64,000 nt of DNA from Glossina fuscipes (Eukaryota > Arthropoda > Insecta > Diptera > Glossinidae). The notes under the pieces are model-generated. The model saw only the letters and a program-made list of their open reading frames with translations. It did not search any database and was not told the origin of the DNA. The stretch lies in assembly GCF_014805625.2 (NCBI RefSeq), contig NW_023998455.1, forward strand, positions 8,559,005 through 8,623,004, written 5' to 3'. Positions 25,042 to 38,100 of the stretch are shown here, piece by piece (positions within the stretch are counted from its first letter, which is position 1; each line of letters starts with the position of its first letter). The position numbers were made by a program, and so were the translations under genes.

Positions 25042-28000
25042 ATGACTGGTAGTTTCAAGGTGCAACTCATCAATATGGGTACTCGTGCTGCTGCCTGTAA
25101 GTACTCCGGCTATAAACATTTTATGAAATTTATTCAATTTCCTCAAAACATTGTATATTACTTACAGTTCAGGCAAAGTTACGTTGCCTTCACGAATATC
25201 ATGTACGTCTTTTGCACAATATTTTACCAGCACCCTCCGGCGTCGATATCGCTAATAATATTAAATACTTTTCTCAAACTCTCCTAAGTAAGCTCTCTAA
25301 CTGGAATTCACTTCCAATTCTCTAAAGAAAATAAAAATTTCATATGTTTTTTAGCTGTCCTTAAAGATGTACGCACTTCTCCACACGATCTTATACGGGA
25401 TCCCTCTGAAGATCCTACCCGCATGTCAGCCTATCCAAATCTAGAATACGGTAATCTCTATAATGCTTTAACTATACTTATTGATGTGGCACCTTGTATA
25501 CAATATGGTCAAATAGGTATGTCATTGTTATCCAAAAAAAAAACGAAGGAACATCAATCATTAAATATGAATTTTTTATTGCTTTCAGTTTTCGGTAAAG
25601 CTCTGCTGCAATGCCTGTGCTGTATTTTGCCATTTTTGGATAAGGATTTAATTGATAATTTGCCTTATCTGGCTAGTTCTACGATCTCTGTCTTACCCCC
25701 CGCTCTATACCAAGATATTGTTAATGCTCTCTGCTATTATATCTTACCCTTTACTATAAGTACATTTTTCAGAAAGTGTATGAAAACTTTGACATTTTGA
25801 AACTTTTTTCTTCCTATTCAGCTCGTAAAAATGCCGATGAACAGGAGTCGCAAGCATGTCAATCGGTGTCTTCAGTTATTATGATGATCTTGCAATATTC
25901 TAACAATCCAGGTATAATTTTGAAAATAATTTCTCCCTCGCTCTTTCCCTCCTATCTCGTATACTCTTTTAGCTCACCATTGTCAGCTTCTAGAATGTTT
26001 AATGACACTAAAACACAATGTGGTTAAGGATATATTATGCGTCACTGCCTATGGTACTTCAGCTGCGCGTTTTGCTGCTGCTAAACTGCTATTTTATTAT
26101 TGGCCAGCATTTGATCCCAATTTATTTGATCGCAAAGTTTTACTATCAAAATTAACAAGTAATTTTATATTTATTCATTTGTTTCATCTCTGGACAAGAC
26201 TGATGGAAAACTTATTCGCTTTTAGATGATTTAGTTCCATTTGTTTGTCAACGTGAGCATTGCCCTAACTCTGGTAATGCTGAAGCCGGTAAAGTTTGCT
26301 TTGACCATAGCATCAGCATTACTTATGCTCCGGACTGTCCGCCTCCCTTGTATCTTTGTATAGAATGCGCTAACGAAATACATCGCGAGCATGCGAATCT
26401 CACATTTGGCGATATTCTACATCCTATGCAGCAAGTCTCGATGGTGTGTGAAAATAAAAACTGTCGCTCCACCGAGAAATCGGCTTTTTCTATTTGTTTT
26501 TCAACTGAATGCGCTAGTTACAATGGGAATCATCCTATACGTTACTGCGCTCAGTGTCATAGTAATCGTCATAACTCACGTCGTGGAATAGATCACGTTG
26601 TTCATCGAAGTTTACCCCCGGCCTGGCAGATGGACGCTGAAATGCAAATGCATATGGTTGAGTGCGTAATTAGTCTACTAAGAGAAGCTAAACCGCTAAA
26701 TTTTGAACCAGGCAAAGAGTCTGCAGAGATGAAGAAGAATGGCAGCAGTGGGTCTACAGCGGGAACAGCATATGCGCCTAACGGCTTAGTGCCTGATAAC
26801 ATATCACCCGAAGAACGGCAGCAATTGGGTCGGTACGGAATTTGGTTGCTAGTAGGCCGTTGTTCACCTACAGCAGACACGCCAGTAGAAATATTGGGTC
26901 GCATTTTAAGTATGCTTTTTCATTGGTTCCATGTTACGGCTTATTCTTACGATGCAGGACAAATCGAAAGCACAATCGAGAAACTTAAAACGGATCATGT
27001 TGTGGGATGGCTTAAGGAAATTTGCCGAATACATTACAATGTGGGTTCACATTAAAGCAACTCTAGGTTTCATAATACAGTTTTCATTTCCTTCGCAGGT
27101 TTTCATTTCTTGTCTTTTGCCGCATCCACCTGAATACGCTCGCGTAGGTGGTCATTGGGAGACATTGGCTTCACGCACTTCTCATCTCAAGGAAGGTCTG
27201 CAACGTCTAATCTGCCTTGTACCGTATGAGGTAATAACTTCCGAAATTTGGGACTACGTTATGCCGCATTGGATGGAAGCGATTACAAACGATGTGGCGG
27301 AGAAAGAATTAAATGATTTAAAAATTGTTTTAAGCAAAATACTAGATCCCGAAATGTCTCCATTAGGCTTCGATGCAAAGACCATGTATAATTTCGTTGC
27401 TATACGGTTTGAAAAGACGACTGCCAAGGTGCAACAGCAAGCTTTGCACTGGCTGCAGATACTCTCGAAGCTAGGAATTTTAATACCTTTGAATCAACTA
27501 TTTGCTATGTTCGAAGACGGTGTACGAATAATGAAATATGGTATACAGCAGGAGCTGATGCGTGAAAAAGAGTGCAAAGGGGCAGCAAAAACTGCCCCAA
27601 AAGACGGCAAAACTGATGTAAACAATCCACCGAGACGCAGTTCAATATGTGACCTTACAATATGAAATTAATTGCTAACGTGAGATAAGAATTGAAAATT
27701 TTCAGCTCCTGTGGTAGAAGATGATTCCGGCAATACTTCAGCTATTTCAGATGATGAAGCGCCTACGAATAGACACACCGAGTTTTCTACGGACGCTGAG
27801 CATAACCTTACATGTTGCATATTAATGTTGGACATACTTCTCAAACAAATGGAGCTGCAAGATATAGAACAGCATATGGGCATATATACCTCTGTTTGTG
27901 AGAATGTGTCACGTTTATTGAAATGTATGGTGACCGCGGCGCGTGTAGGACTTAGCAGTCATGTATGCTCCTTGAAGGTAAAGAGCGGATAGTTTTCCAA

Positions 28001-29093
28001 AGCAAAAAAAACAATAAACATTTTATTTTAGGAATGCGCCTATTGTGAGGCTTCCATAATGTGGCATCAATTGTCCACTAAGATTGTACAATTTATGGCC
28101 CCTTTAAATCCTTCCAGGCCTCCCGATGTACGTATTTCCATTTACATTCCATTAAATATATGGTTTGTTGTAATTTTTGTGCGTTAATGTTCAGCTACCT
28201 TTGGAAGATATAATTGAAGAGGAGAAATCTTCGCGCAAAAGTCCCCCAGAAGGTGATAAAGAGAAAACTAGAGAACGCGATGTTTCTCTTTCAATGGCTC
28301 CTTTGCCCATACCATTGGGACCTCTTGGAGGCTTTTCAGGTATTTGATATAAATCATTTTAAAAAATTAATTAAAGCTAAGTATTAAAAATCGAAAAACT
28401 TAAATCCTTAAAAATCCTCAGTAAATTGCTCTCTTTAAATATAAAAAGGAGAGAATAACTCCAACAGTCCGTTAGCTTGATCTATCGAACGATGATTGCG
28501 TCTGAGTATATCCCGAATTATGAACTAACCAGTAGCTATTTTATGTCCTACCGCAATATCTAGAATAAAAAATTCATATTAAAAGCACTTGTAGATATTC
28601 CGAAAAGTTTCTGATCTAAGCTAAATAATTATTGATTTAAAACTAATGAAAATGATCCAATTTATAATCCTCTTCATCACGCTCTCTGACAAACAATTAA
28701 ATAAAAACCTATCATTGTGTTGTGGTAACATAAAAAAAAAAAAAAAAAACAATTGAGTAAAAAACTGTACTATCTCTGAACTATATTAAATCTATCTTAA
28801 GCTGTAACTAATAAACTTTACTCTCTTTCTCTATCTATATCTTTAAACTACATTATACGTATAAATGTCTACTCTATGTTCTATCTCCCAATGTTCTGTA
28901 TTTTTCAAATTTATGTACATTTTTCTCTGACAATTTCTACGCAATTTAAATATTTAAAAAAATTATTAAAACACTCATTAACAACACGATGTTTCTTAAG
29001 CTCACGCTCCATACTTTACAGACGATGGAAAAATTATTATTATGGCAGGTGAAGCATAGCCAAACATTAAACGAAAACAATAATAATAATAAC

Positions 29094-29127
<34 letters not shown>

Positions 29128-32100
29128 TAGATAAGAAAAACAGTGACAAAAACGATTCATAATATTTGTTTTAAATTTCGAATTTTAAAATTTCTCTAAA
29201 ATATTGCTTTAATAATATTTTATTGTAATTTCTGTCTTTTCTTTTTTCTGCAAAATACACCCACCACAACTATTCAAGACACTACAGTAGCTGCATACTC
29301 GCAACATATATATCTCTTTAAGAAAATTTTCATTTACCTCGACTAACAGGTAGACGCGAAGAAGTTGCCCGCGGACCTGAAACGCTATTGGGAAAGGGGT
29401 TTTGGAACGAAATGATGCCACAAAAATATCTTCGGATATGAACTGTGTTCAGATTAGTATTAGGAACAACCAGATACTCTGTCTGGCAAAGAAATCGATT
29501 GTCAACGCCTTAAAACATGAAAAGGGCGCTATGAAGCCGAGGCGATTTACCTAGCAAGTCAAACAAACAAGCAAAAACATTATAATCGAGAAAGCTTGAC
29601 CATTACATACCCTATACCTTCTCTAAGCATTGTGGTCCGTTCTTTACAGATTATTTTCATGCAAAGGTATACTTTCCATTGGAGGCCCGCATATTGGGGG
29701 ACGCCCGAAACATTTCATGATGGGATCCAAATTTTGAAAATTTAATTTACGTCCTAAAAATTATATCATCTATCAATCTCCGTCACAAAGAGGTAGAAAT
29801 TCGAGTTTCTCTCCATATAATGGGTTGATCTTTATCGTAACCCCTATTGATTAGAGCCTAAAAAATATGGGATGCCAGTTCACCAAATTGCTACTAAGCA
29901 CCACTTTTCATCATAAAGTATTCTGAAAGGCTTACTTTACATGAGCCATCTTATCTGGAGTAAGGTCGAAGAAATATAACCATGTAGTTCAAATTTCGTC
30001 CACTTAATTTTTATGAATAAATTTTCATGATGAAACATTAATAATTTTGGCATATAATGGTTTACATTTCCTGAGAATCCTTATATACGGCGTTGTACGT
30101 GGCTGTCTACAAAGTAGAACGATCCGAACCATTTTCAATAGTGTTCGTGTTTGGGTCAAATTTCACCAAAATATCTCAAAAACTGCGTCCTGTAGGTTGA
30201 ACACAAAATATATGGACAGGTCTCAGACGGACAAATGGACAACGAGCTTAGGAAAACAATTGGAAAGCAATTGTGATTCCGGGATTCAAAAAATGATTCT
30301 GAATCGATCAGTATAACAATAAAAGGATGGTCTAGCTTAAGCCTCCCTTGCTTACATAAGTCAAAGTATCTAGTACTACAAGCGGTGTAGGCTATAAATA
30401 TAGGGCCAACGTAAGCAAACGGCAAAGTAGAATTTATCGAACGACGCCGGATATCGCTCGAATGAACTCTTTAGGGTCTATTTGCATTTCCTGTTACTGT
30501 CGTCTGTCTTCTTTTTTCAATTTTTTCAGTACACTTATTATGGTTTATAAAATATGTGACTATGGGTAGCATATGACACTCTCAGCTTTTCTTTTCGAAA
30601 TATTTCTAGTTTTATTTTGAAGAGTAATTCACTTGCGTTTCTCACGATTTTTTTTACGAACACATGGAAAACGCCTGCCTTTCCATCTTCCGCTCCACAT
30701 CCCAGAGAATTATTCTTCCCCTTATTTTCTCTTGTCAAATCATAATCTTCCTTGCCAACTCGTTGCCCTGAGTCCAATGTCTGCTCTGAAGTTAAACAAC
30801 ATAGTCGTTAATAAATTGCATGTCGAGCCAGATGAGCCAAAAATATAGTACGATCGCGCAATACCGTTATAAAAAGTTATGAACAAAGTATTTTCGACGC
30901 CTTTTAACCGAATCGATGAAGTTTTACGAATTGATGATTTTCATAAGTGGATGATCTGAAATTTTTTCGACACTAAAGTTTTTCACTCCAACACAACACA
31001 ACAATACCAACAAACCTTATTTAATTTATTAAGTTCAATATTTTTTGTCCCAATGAAAATATTGTACACGAACTGTTTACATGCGATTTGAAAATGAAAA
31101 TATTCTCTAAAACAAACAAGACCACTTAATTATTTTTTTTTAGTTGACCAATCACCCAGGTTATGTCCACTGCTCGTATAATACTGTGCCTGGAGGAGAG
31201 AGAAAGAGACAGGAAAGTAGAAGTAGCCTAGTGGGTCGATAGGTGTTACGCTTTTATTGACTGAGCACTCCCTATAACTACGACGAAAGTAAACGCTACC
31301 GAGTTGAAATTTGAACCCGCGAACACTGACTTGATAATCGCGATTCTTGCCGACAATTTGTTAACAACAACGCATCCTTGTATGTCAAGCTATAAGATTT
31401 TAAATGACGGATGTATGACATATGACGTATAACCTGTAAGTTTAGAAATCTGACAACCTGTCGCCTTTCCCTCTTCTTACCACATTTGACGAAAAGTTAT
31501 TTCGCTTGAAAGCGAGGGTTTGTCATTTCTCTTCTGCTGGGACGCACCCAGCACCTGCTTCCTCCTACAGCAAATATGTTCCTCAATAGGATACAATTTT
31601 GAGATAGCATGACATGACATGACATCTACCCATCTCTTGTCTCCGCATGTGGGGACTTGACAACGTGGCGGTTATTTTCGATTCGCATCGAAATCGCTTT
31701 CAAATGTGTTTGAAAACAGTTTCTCTTACCCAAAATCAAAATCTATATTTATATCGTGTACAATATTTTCTTGAATTCATTTACATATTGTGTGTATGCT
31801 TGTTTCCCAAAAAAAAAAAAAGCATGTGTTTAGAATTTTAGAATAGTTAATCCTATAGTACTGTATGTGGTAAATACTTTCAAGTTCGTTTTGTTCAATC
31901 TGCAAGAATGATTTTCTCACTAACTGTATCAAGTAATTTTGGTTAAAAGCATGATATGTGTTTTCTTTGAGAATGCATTGCTTGGTCCAACGAAAAAATA
32001 TATACCGAAATTCCTTTTAAGCTCCTTTATGAAATTTTCTCAAATTAGTGTCAAGAAGTTGTTGCTTACGTTTATTTAAAAAACTGTTTATTAAACAGGC

Positions 32101-35100
32101 CCCGTTCCTGTTGCTGTGCCACAACCGGAACCTCATTCGGTTGGTGGTGTCTTAGTGCACATGCCACACGTTTGTTCAGTAAGTAAATTTGAAAAAGTTT
32201 TCATTTATCTGTTTATCTTATGTTTGCGTTCGAAGTTTACATGTGTTTAAAAGTCACTATAAACAGTTAAAAAACGTTTAAAGAAATTCTTATATCATCT
32301 GCATAGAAGTACGATATTATGGAGTTAATGACGTATAATATTAACAATATACATGTAAAAACAGAAAAACAAAAAAAAAACAAAAAAAAAAATTTGAAAT
32401 TTTTTTTTATTATTTTACCGAAAGAAAAAATTTGAACGAAAAATTTTAATCTTCCAAACAAAAACAAAAAAAGAATTATGAAAAAAGAAAGAATTTGTTT
32501 TGTTCTTATTTTTTATATTTACAAAATGTTGATAAAATTAATCATTTGTAATATTTATTAATTCTTTTATCCTATTTTTTATTTATTCATTTAAATGACG
32601 TTTTTCTAAAATTTTTGATTATAGAATAACAGTAACGGCCAAACAATTGAAACAATTGAATTGAGAAAAGTTCAAGCCACAGACGAGGTACTTTGTGCAA
32701 ATTGCTCTAAATTCAAAATTTCTCGAGAATAAAAAAATATTATTAATCAGATGAGAAAAATAAAAAAAAAAAAATAATAATATGATGTTAGTTTTCTCTT
32801 TTACTTTACCTTATGTTTATAACTATTCTGTGTGTGCAAATTTTAGTTTTACTCAAATAAGAAAAAAACTTTATTCGTTTTATAGCGAATCTCTTGATTA
32901 CCCAGCATCTGAGTTTTGCGCCGCAATCAAACACATTCGTATGTGTCACCACGAGCTAGTCGCTACTCATGTACGTGTAACCATTTTTTGTGCTTATAAC
33001 TAAAACTTAGTCGGATTCGGAGATAATAGCTAAAGGCCAAAGAAAAAGGAAGAAACAAAGTAACAGATTAGGCGGTAACCCCACCCTAATAGCAAAGAGC
33101 ATCTCAAAGGGTACGCAGGATTTTTCTTTTTGATTTTAACTTTTTCATTGAATCGCAATGTACCTAAGACGAGATTATGTCCGGAATAGCACATCGGACA
33201 AAGGGCCTGCTGAGCAAAGAGCTTCGCTTGCACATAGGTGCTCTTTTTTCGAAATTTTCTATGATTATTTTGCACAAATGTGGCTGAATGTTGTTGGAAC
33301 ATCTAAATAAGAATATTTTATTTGGAGTATTTATTTGGGGTGTAAGAAAAGTTGATAGAAACGCAATGTTAGAGGAAACCTTCAACCAGCTAACTGCGGG
33401 TAACGACCGGTTAACTCTGGACACGTAACGAAAAAAGTCCAAAATTTTGCATAATCCATTACAACCTTACTTCATTTTACATATACTCGGGCTTTGACGA
33501 GTATACTCGCCTTCGCTACATTTTTGCAACGCAATTTAAACGCACATCTACCAAAGACATCAACACAGTTAACTAGTTAAATATATAGAGAACATTAAAA
33601 AAACTTTAATTTTGGAAAATATTAGAAAACCGTTAGAGAACCATTCTTACGAAGCAATTCTAATTCAAGACATTCTCCTCGCTTGCAAATTGATACCTAA
33701 ATCGAACTTTCTTTAAAAAAAAAAAAAAACGTAATTTTCATAAAAAGCTTCTAACTTTACTACATCTCAAGTTGAAACCTGTTCGGATGAGTACACAGAC
33801 AGAATAACAAAAATTCACCTAAATCGCATCCATATAATTATGACTGCCTTCAGCGTCCGCAGCTTCTTCAAGTGAAAACATTCAATTTTAGACTTGAAAA
33901 AAGGCATGGCAAAGTTCAAATTAAATTTTGGGAAATTCTCACGTGTATGATTAAAGTATATTATATTCAAGAATTGTATTGCAAAAAATTCGAATGAGAA
34001 AAGAAAGAAAATTGTTGGAGTTGTGTTGCTTGATGTTTTCAAAAGTTATCTCTCAAAAAAAATGCCACTAAATTTCAAGTAATCCTACGCTGCTTCACAA
34101 CTACTTTCTGCAAGCAAATCTTTGGATCCTGTAAAATTTTCCTTCCATCAGATGCAGGGTACAGAATAACATTTTTTTAACCATATGTTTTCAGTGTATA
34201 TAATTGTACAAAAATATTGTCTCTTTCTCAAACACCAATCACAATCAATTCGACAATCGAATGCTTCGGAAGGAATCATTCGTATAAATATTAAATGTAT
34301 AATTTTTTCGACCCCCTTTATACACTCCTTTGCTTTCTTCCTTTTGTTTAAATTTGTTATTTTGTAATATTTAAATGTTAGTGTAGTAGCTTCATAGTCC
34401 TCTTCGCAACTAGCTAGATATGTTAGTTAAACTTTACTTTTAATTAGCGCTTATTTAAACATTTATAATGTCTAGGCCTCAACTATTTACTTTAGTAAGT
34501 ATTCTGCTGACCTAAGAAAAATTTCAAAGTTTTATTGATTTCATGCAAGAAACAAAGTCACCACGGATTGACGAGCAATGTGGTGTTACTATAGATAGAT
34601 TAAAGATAACCCTTTCGTGACGGTTTTCTTCTATATACAGACGCATTCACTTGATGCGTCATAGCGACCTTGGAAAATGAAGTGCACCGTCGCAAAACGG
34701 TTAAGTCTTAAAAAAACTAACAACTAATTACCTAACTGCTCTTTATTTACTAAGTACATCACCAACAAACTATTACTTCCCTGTGGTGAACATTGAGCAC
34801 ATTTATCTTTTGGATTTATTATTTGAGCAAAAAGGTCATCTTAAAGTGATCACTAGAAGGCTCGTATCTAGACAGATAGTAGTTGTTCTCTATAGGTAAA
34901 GTTTTCAGTACTACTTGTGCATACATTTTCACGTCCTCCACATATTTTATTCACTCAAACTATAAAGGAACGGATAACTTTTTTTATCCTTAACTTAAAA
35001 ATTTCAGTTCTTCTCTATCTTTAAAAGTAGTTTGGCGATATTCTAATCCATTCCACTACGGAACAGTACGCGATACTTTTGTGACTTTACAATTTCATGT

Positions 35101-38100
35101 CAATCGTATTGGACATACATTATGCTCACAATGTGCGAAAAATTATAGCTAAAATTTTTTTCCTTTTTTTTTTATATTACAAGTAATAAACTCAGTTATC
35201 AAGCAGGCTTCAAACGCATCCATACCGGTACTCTGAACGCTTAAAGCAGGGTTTTTTTAATCGCGGCGGGAGTTTGTTAAAATTTTTTGTGCTCCAAAAT
35301 ATCGAAAACACAGACAAATGAACGCTGTAAAGCATCCGAAGAAGCCTGAGCAGTTAATTTCAAAAGGCTTCGAGCAGCAAAATCAAGAAACTGGTGCCCA
35401 GAAGACGTCGTATAAGAGGCATGTGCTACTGTGGCCAAAAAGTAGGACCAATTTCAATTTTTCCAATTTTTAAATCTATTCCGGCCACTTTTTGCGAATA
35501 GCTCACTCAAATTCTTGTAAACACTCAATACTCAATAGCCACTCAATACATCTTGAAATCATTTTGGCTCGGTGGAAGGGCTGCATAGCGCACAACACCT
35601 GGCTAGTCGAAGAGAACTAATAACATCACCTCGATTTTAGAGTCTTGGTTCACCTTTTGCACGATGTTCGCTTGATCATCATGGGTCATTGATGGGTCAT
35701 ATAGGTAGATCTAAGTCCCATCTCCCTTAACAATGCGTTTCATGACTTATTGATACTTCATTGCTCAACGAAACCACACATTGCAAAAAATCGGAACCTA
35801 ACACAGGTGTTTTTCAAAATACCATCAATTGAGAAAAATATATTTCGGATATTCGATATACGTGCACAAGTCAACCTAAATATTGATGTGCCTTCTTGCG
35901 AACCGCATTACGGCATATATCATTTATGTCCGCTCATAAAGTTCGCATTGATCTTCTTAATACGAAACGAATCTCCGCACGACAAGTTCCGAAATTTTAC
36001 TACTATTAACAATACTGTCAAAAAAAAAGAGCTTCACTTAAGAAAGATGTTTATATTTAGCCCATACCAATGGAATGGATTTTTTTATGACAAAGAATCA
36101 TTCAGATGAAGAAATCGGGAATTAAAAATTAGTTTCGCTTATAAAGTATGCGCAATATTATCACAATTTTGTTTAGCCCCAAGTAATCAATTCTTAGATT
36201 AACGAAAGATGGGCTCTGCCAGCTAAGACTGTTCTATTGAGAAACAAAAAAGCTATATGCTGAGCATAAATGGAATCGAGCATTTTACTCATTTCACGTT
36301 CTCTGAGTACTTTTTAAGATATTCACGGAATTAGTCGCTTCGACTTGTCTCATTAGACATATTTGAAAATGTAATCACTTTACAGTCGCCAGGTCTTCTT
36401 GTTTGCTATGGTAAGGTATTTAATAAGATTAGTACATTTTTATCTTGTTTTAGGACTTTAGGTTTGTTGGAACAGTAAAATAGTAAACTTGTTCTTTGTT
36501 TTGCCAATAACTTTGTAAATGATCTTAAAAAGCGTTCTTCCATATAGGTCTTGTGTGATTGATGCCTCTTAAGCCGCATTCAACTTATTATTAGACTGTT
36601 TACAATTCCTCCCTTTTGTCACTGCCGATTTGAGAAGGCTCGAAGGAAACTATTTCGGTCCACAAATTATTCCTTGCATCGTAACATGTCTTAGCTGCTA
36701 AGCAATGCAGGACTGCTTTCGTTAATGCAGTCTGCAAATCTTTATCGAAGAAATTAATGATCTGAAAGTCAAATCATATGCCGATCATTCTTCAAGCCCT
36801 TTGAACTTGGTCGAAATTCTTAGGCAGAAATGTAACTAAGATATAAACGATAGCCCAAGAGATCACAATTTGAGCAGTGCTTGCACATTATACACAACAG
36901 GCCCGTAATGTAATTAAGTGACTCTTCGCCAAAAAGAAAAACTTAATACAATTAACCTCACATCCACAATATATTCATAGGAAGGAGTTTTAATTGCAAT
37001 ACGAGAATATAATTTGTTTAACTCTCTGTTTCTTTTTTCTTTTCTTTTTTTTTTTTTGTGTCTTTCTTTTTTGCGTTTCTCTTTATAATAATGATATTTA
37101 TTTGTAACAAAAACAAATTTCCACCCAAACTCAAAGTATCTTGTATGTGTGTGAATAATTTTAAATATGATTGAAATCTGTCTCTAAAAAAAGTGAACGC
37201 AAGTAAAAAAATTTGTAAAATATAATACACAAAGTGAGCTATAACTAAATGTATACGATTTATAAGATTCCATAGCTTTATTTTTTTTAAAATAATTTCT
37301 TTTCAATTTTCTTACTTTCTTTAAAACGTTTTCAAATTAAACAAAATGTTAATATATTTTGAGCATGTTTTCTGAAATTCCTTTAAAGCACTAACAAAAA
37401 ACGTTATAGATAGTAAATATTTAACTTTTTGAGCACTTTTTACGCAAAAGTGAAGCACCGTGTCATTTATAAAAAGCAAAAAAAAAAAAAAAAAAAAAAA
37501 TGGAAATGGAAATGGAATTGTATTCCAAACTTGCAGAACATGTAAATAAACGTTCATAGAGATTTGATGTTCTTTAATGTTAAAACTACTTCAAATATCA
37601 AAACTTAAAAAGTTGTTAACTTTCATTTAAAAACATCTTTTAAAAAATTGTTATTTAGATCATGACAGCTACCGTGGAGACAGTATCGGAACAATTGGAT
37701 TTAGCTTCGCTACTGCCGGCTGATCGCGCTGTTGCTCGATCAATCACTCTCTCAGATGCCGATGTGGGTAAGATGTGTTTTCTATTGTTAAGGTTTCTTT
37801 TCAATCAGCCAAAGGGTGCAACTCTTTGCCAATAATTGATTTAACAGACTGAGTCGTATATATACAACATATCTATCGCGCGATTTACCTATATCGTACT
37901 TGAACTAACTTTTAACCTTAAAAAGTCATTATGAGTCGAAAATTAATTGTTGTTAACTGTTATCAGTTGCCAAGCTTATGCATGTTTACGATAGCTTAGG
38001 GGTTCACTTGCAATTTGGTCCTGTACCGGTTGTGTGTGTGGCTCTATGCTACTTGTGTACATGCTATTTTTCTTTATTTCTTTTTTTTTTTTTTTTCCTT

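Larger units (their letters stand above)
28340..32098 (+). other. Large unc79 intron (3.76 kb)
   Basis: It lies between a GTATTT donor and a TTAAACAG acceptor, both phase 1. It holds an (AAT)n repeat, a dispersed-repeat copy near 30130-30260 and a tRNA-like repeat near 31220-31370. I see no nested gene. Confidence 0.75.

Noticed and set aside
28946..29149. Antisense polyleucine open frame
   Set aside because: It is the reverse reading of the (AAT)n microsatellite.
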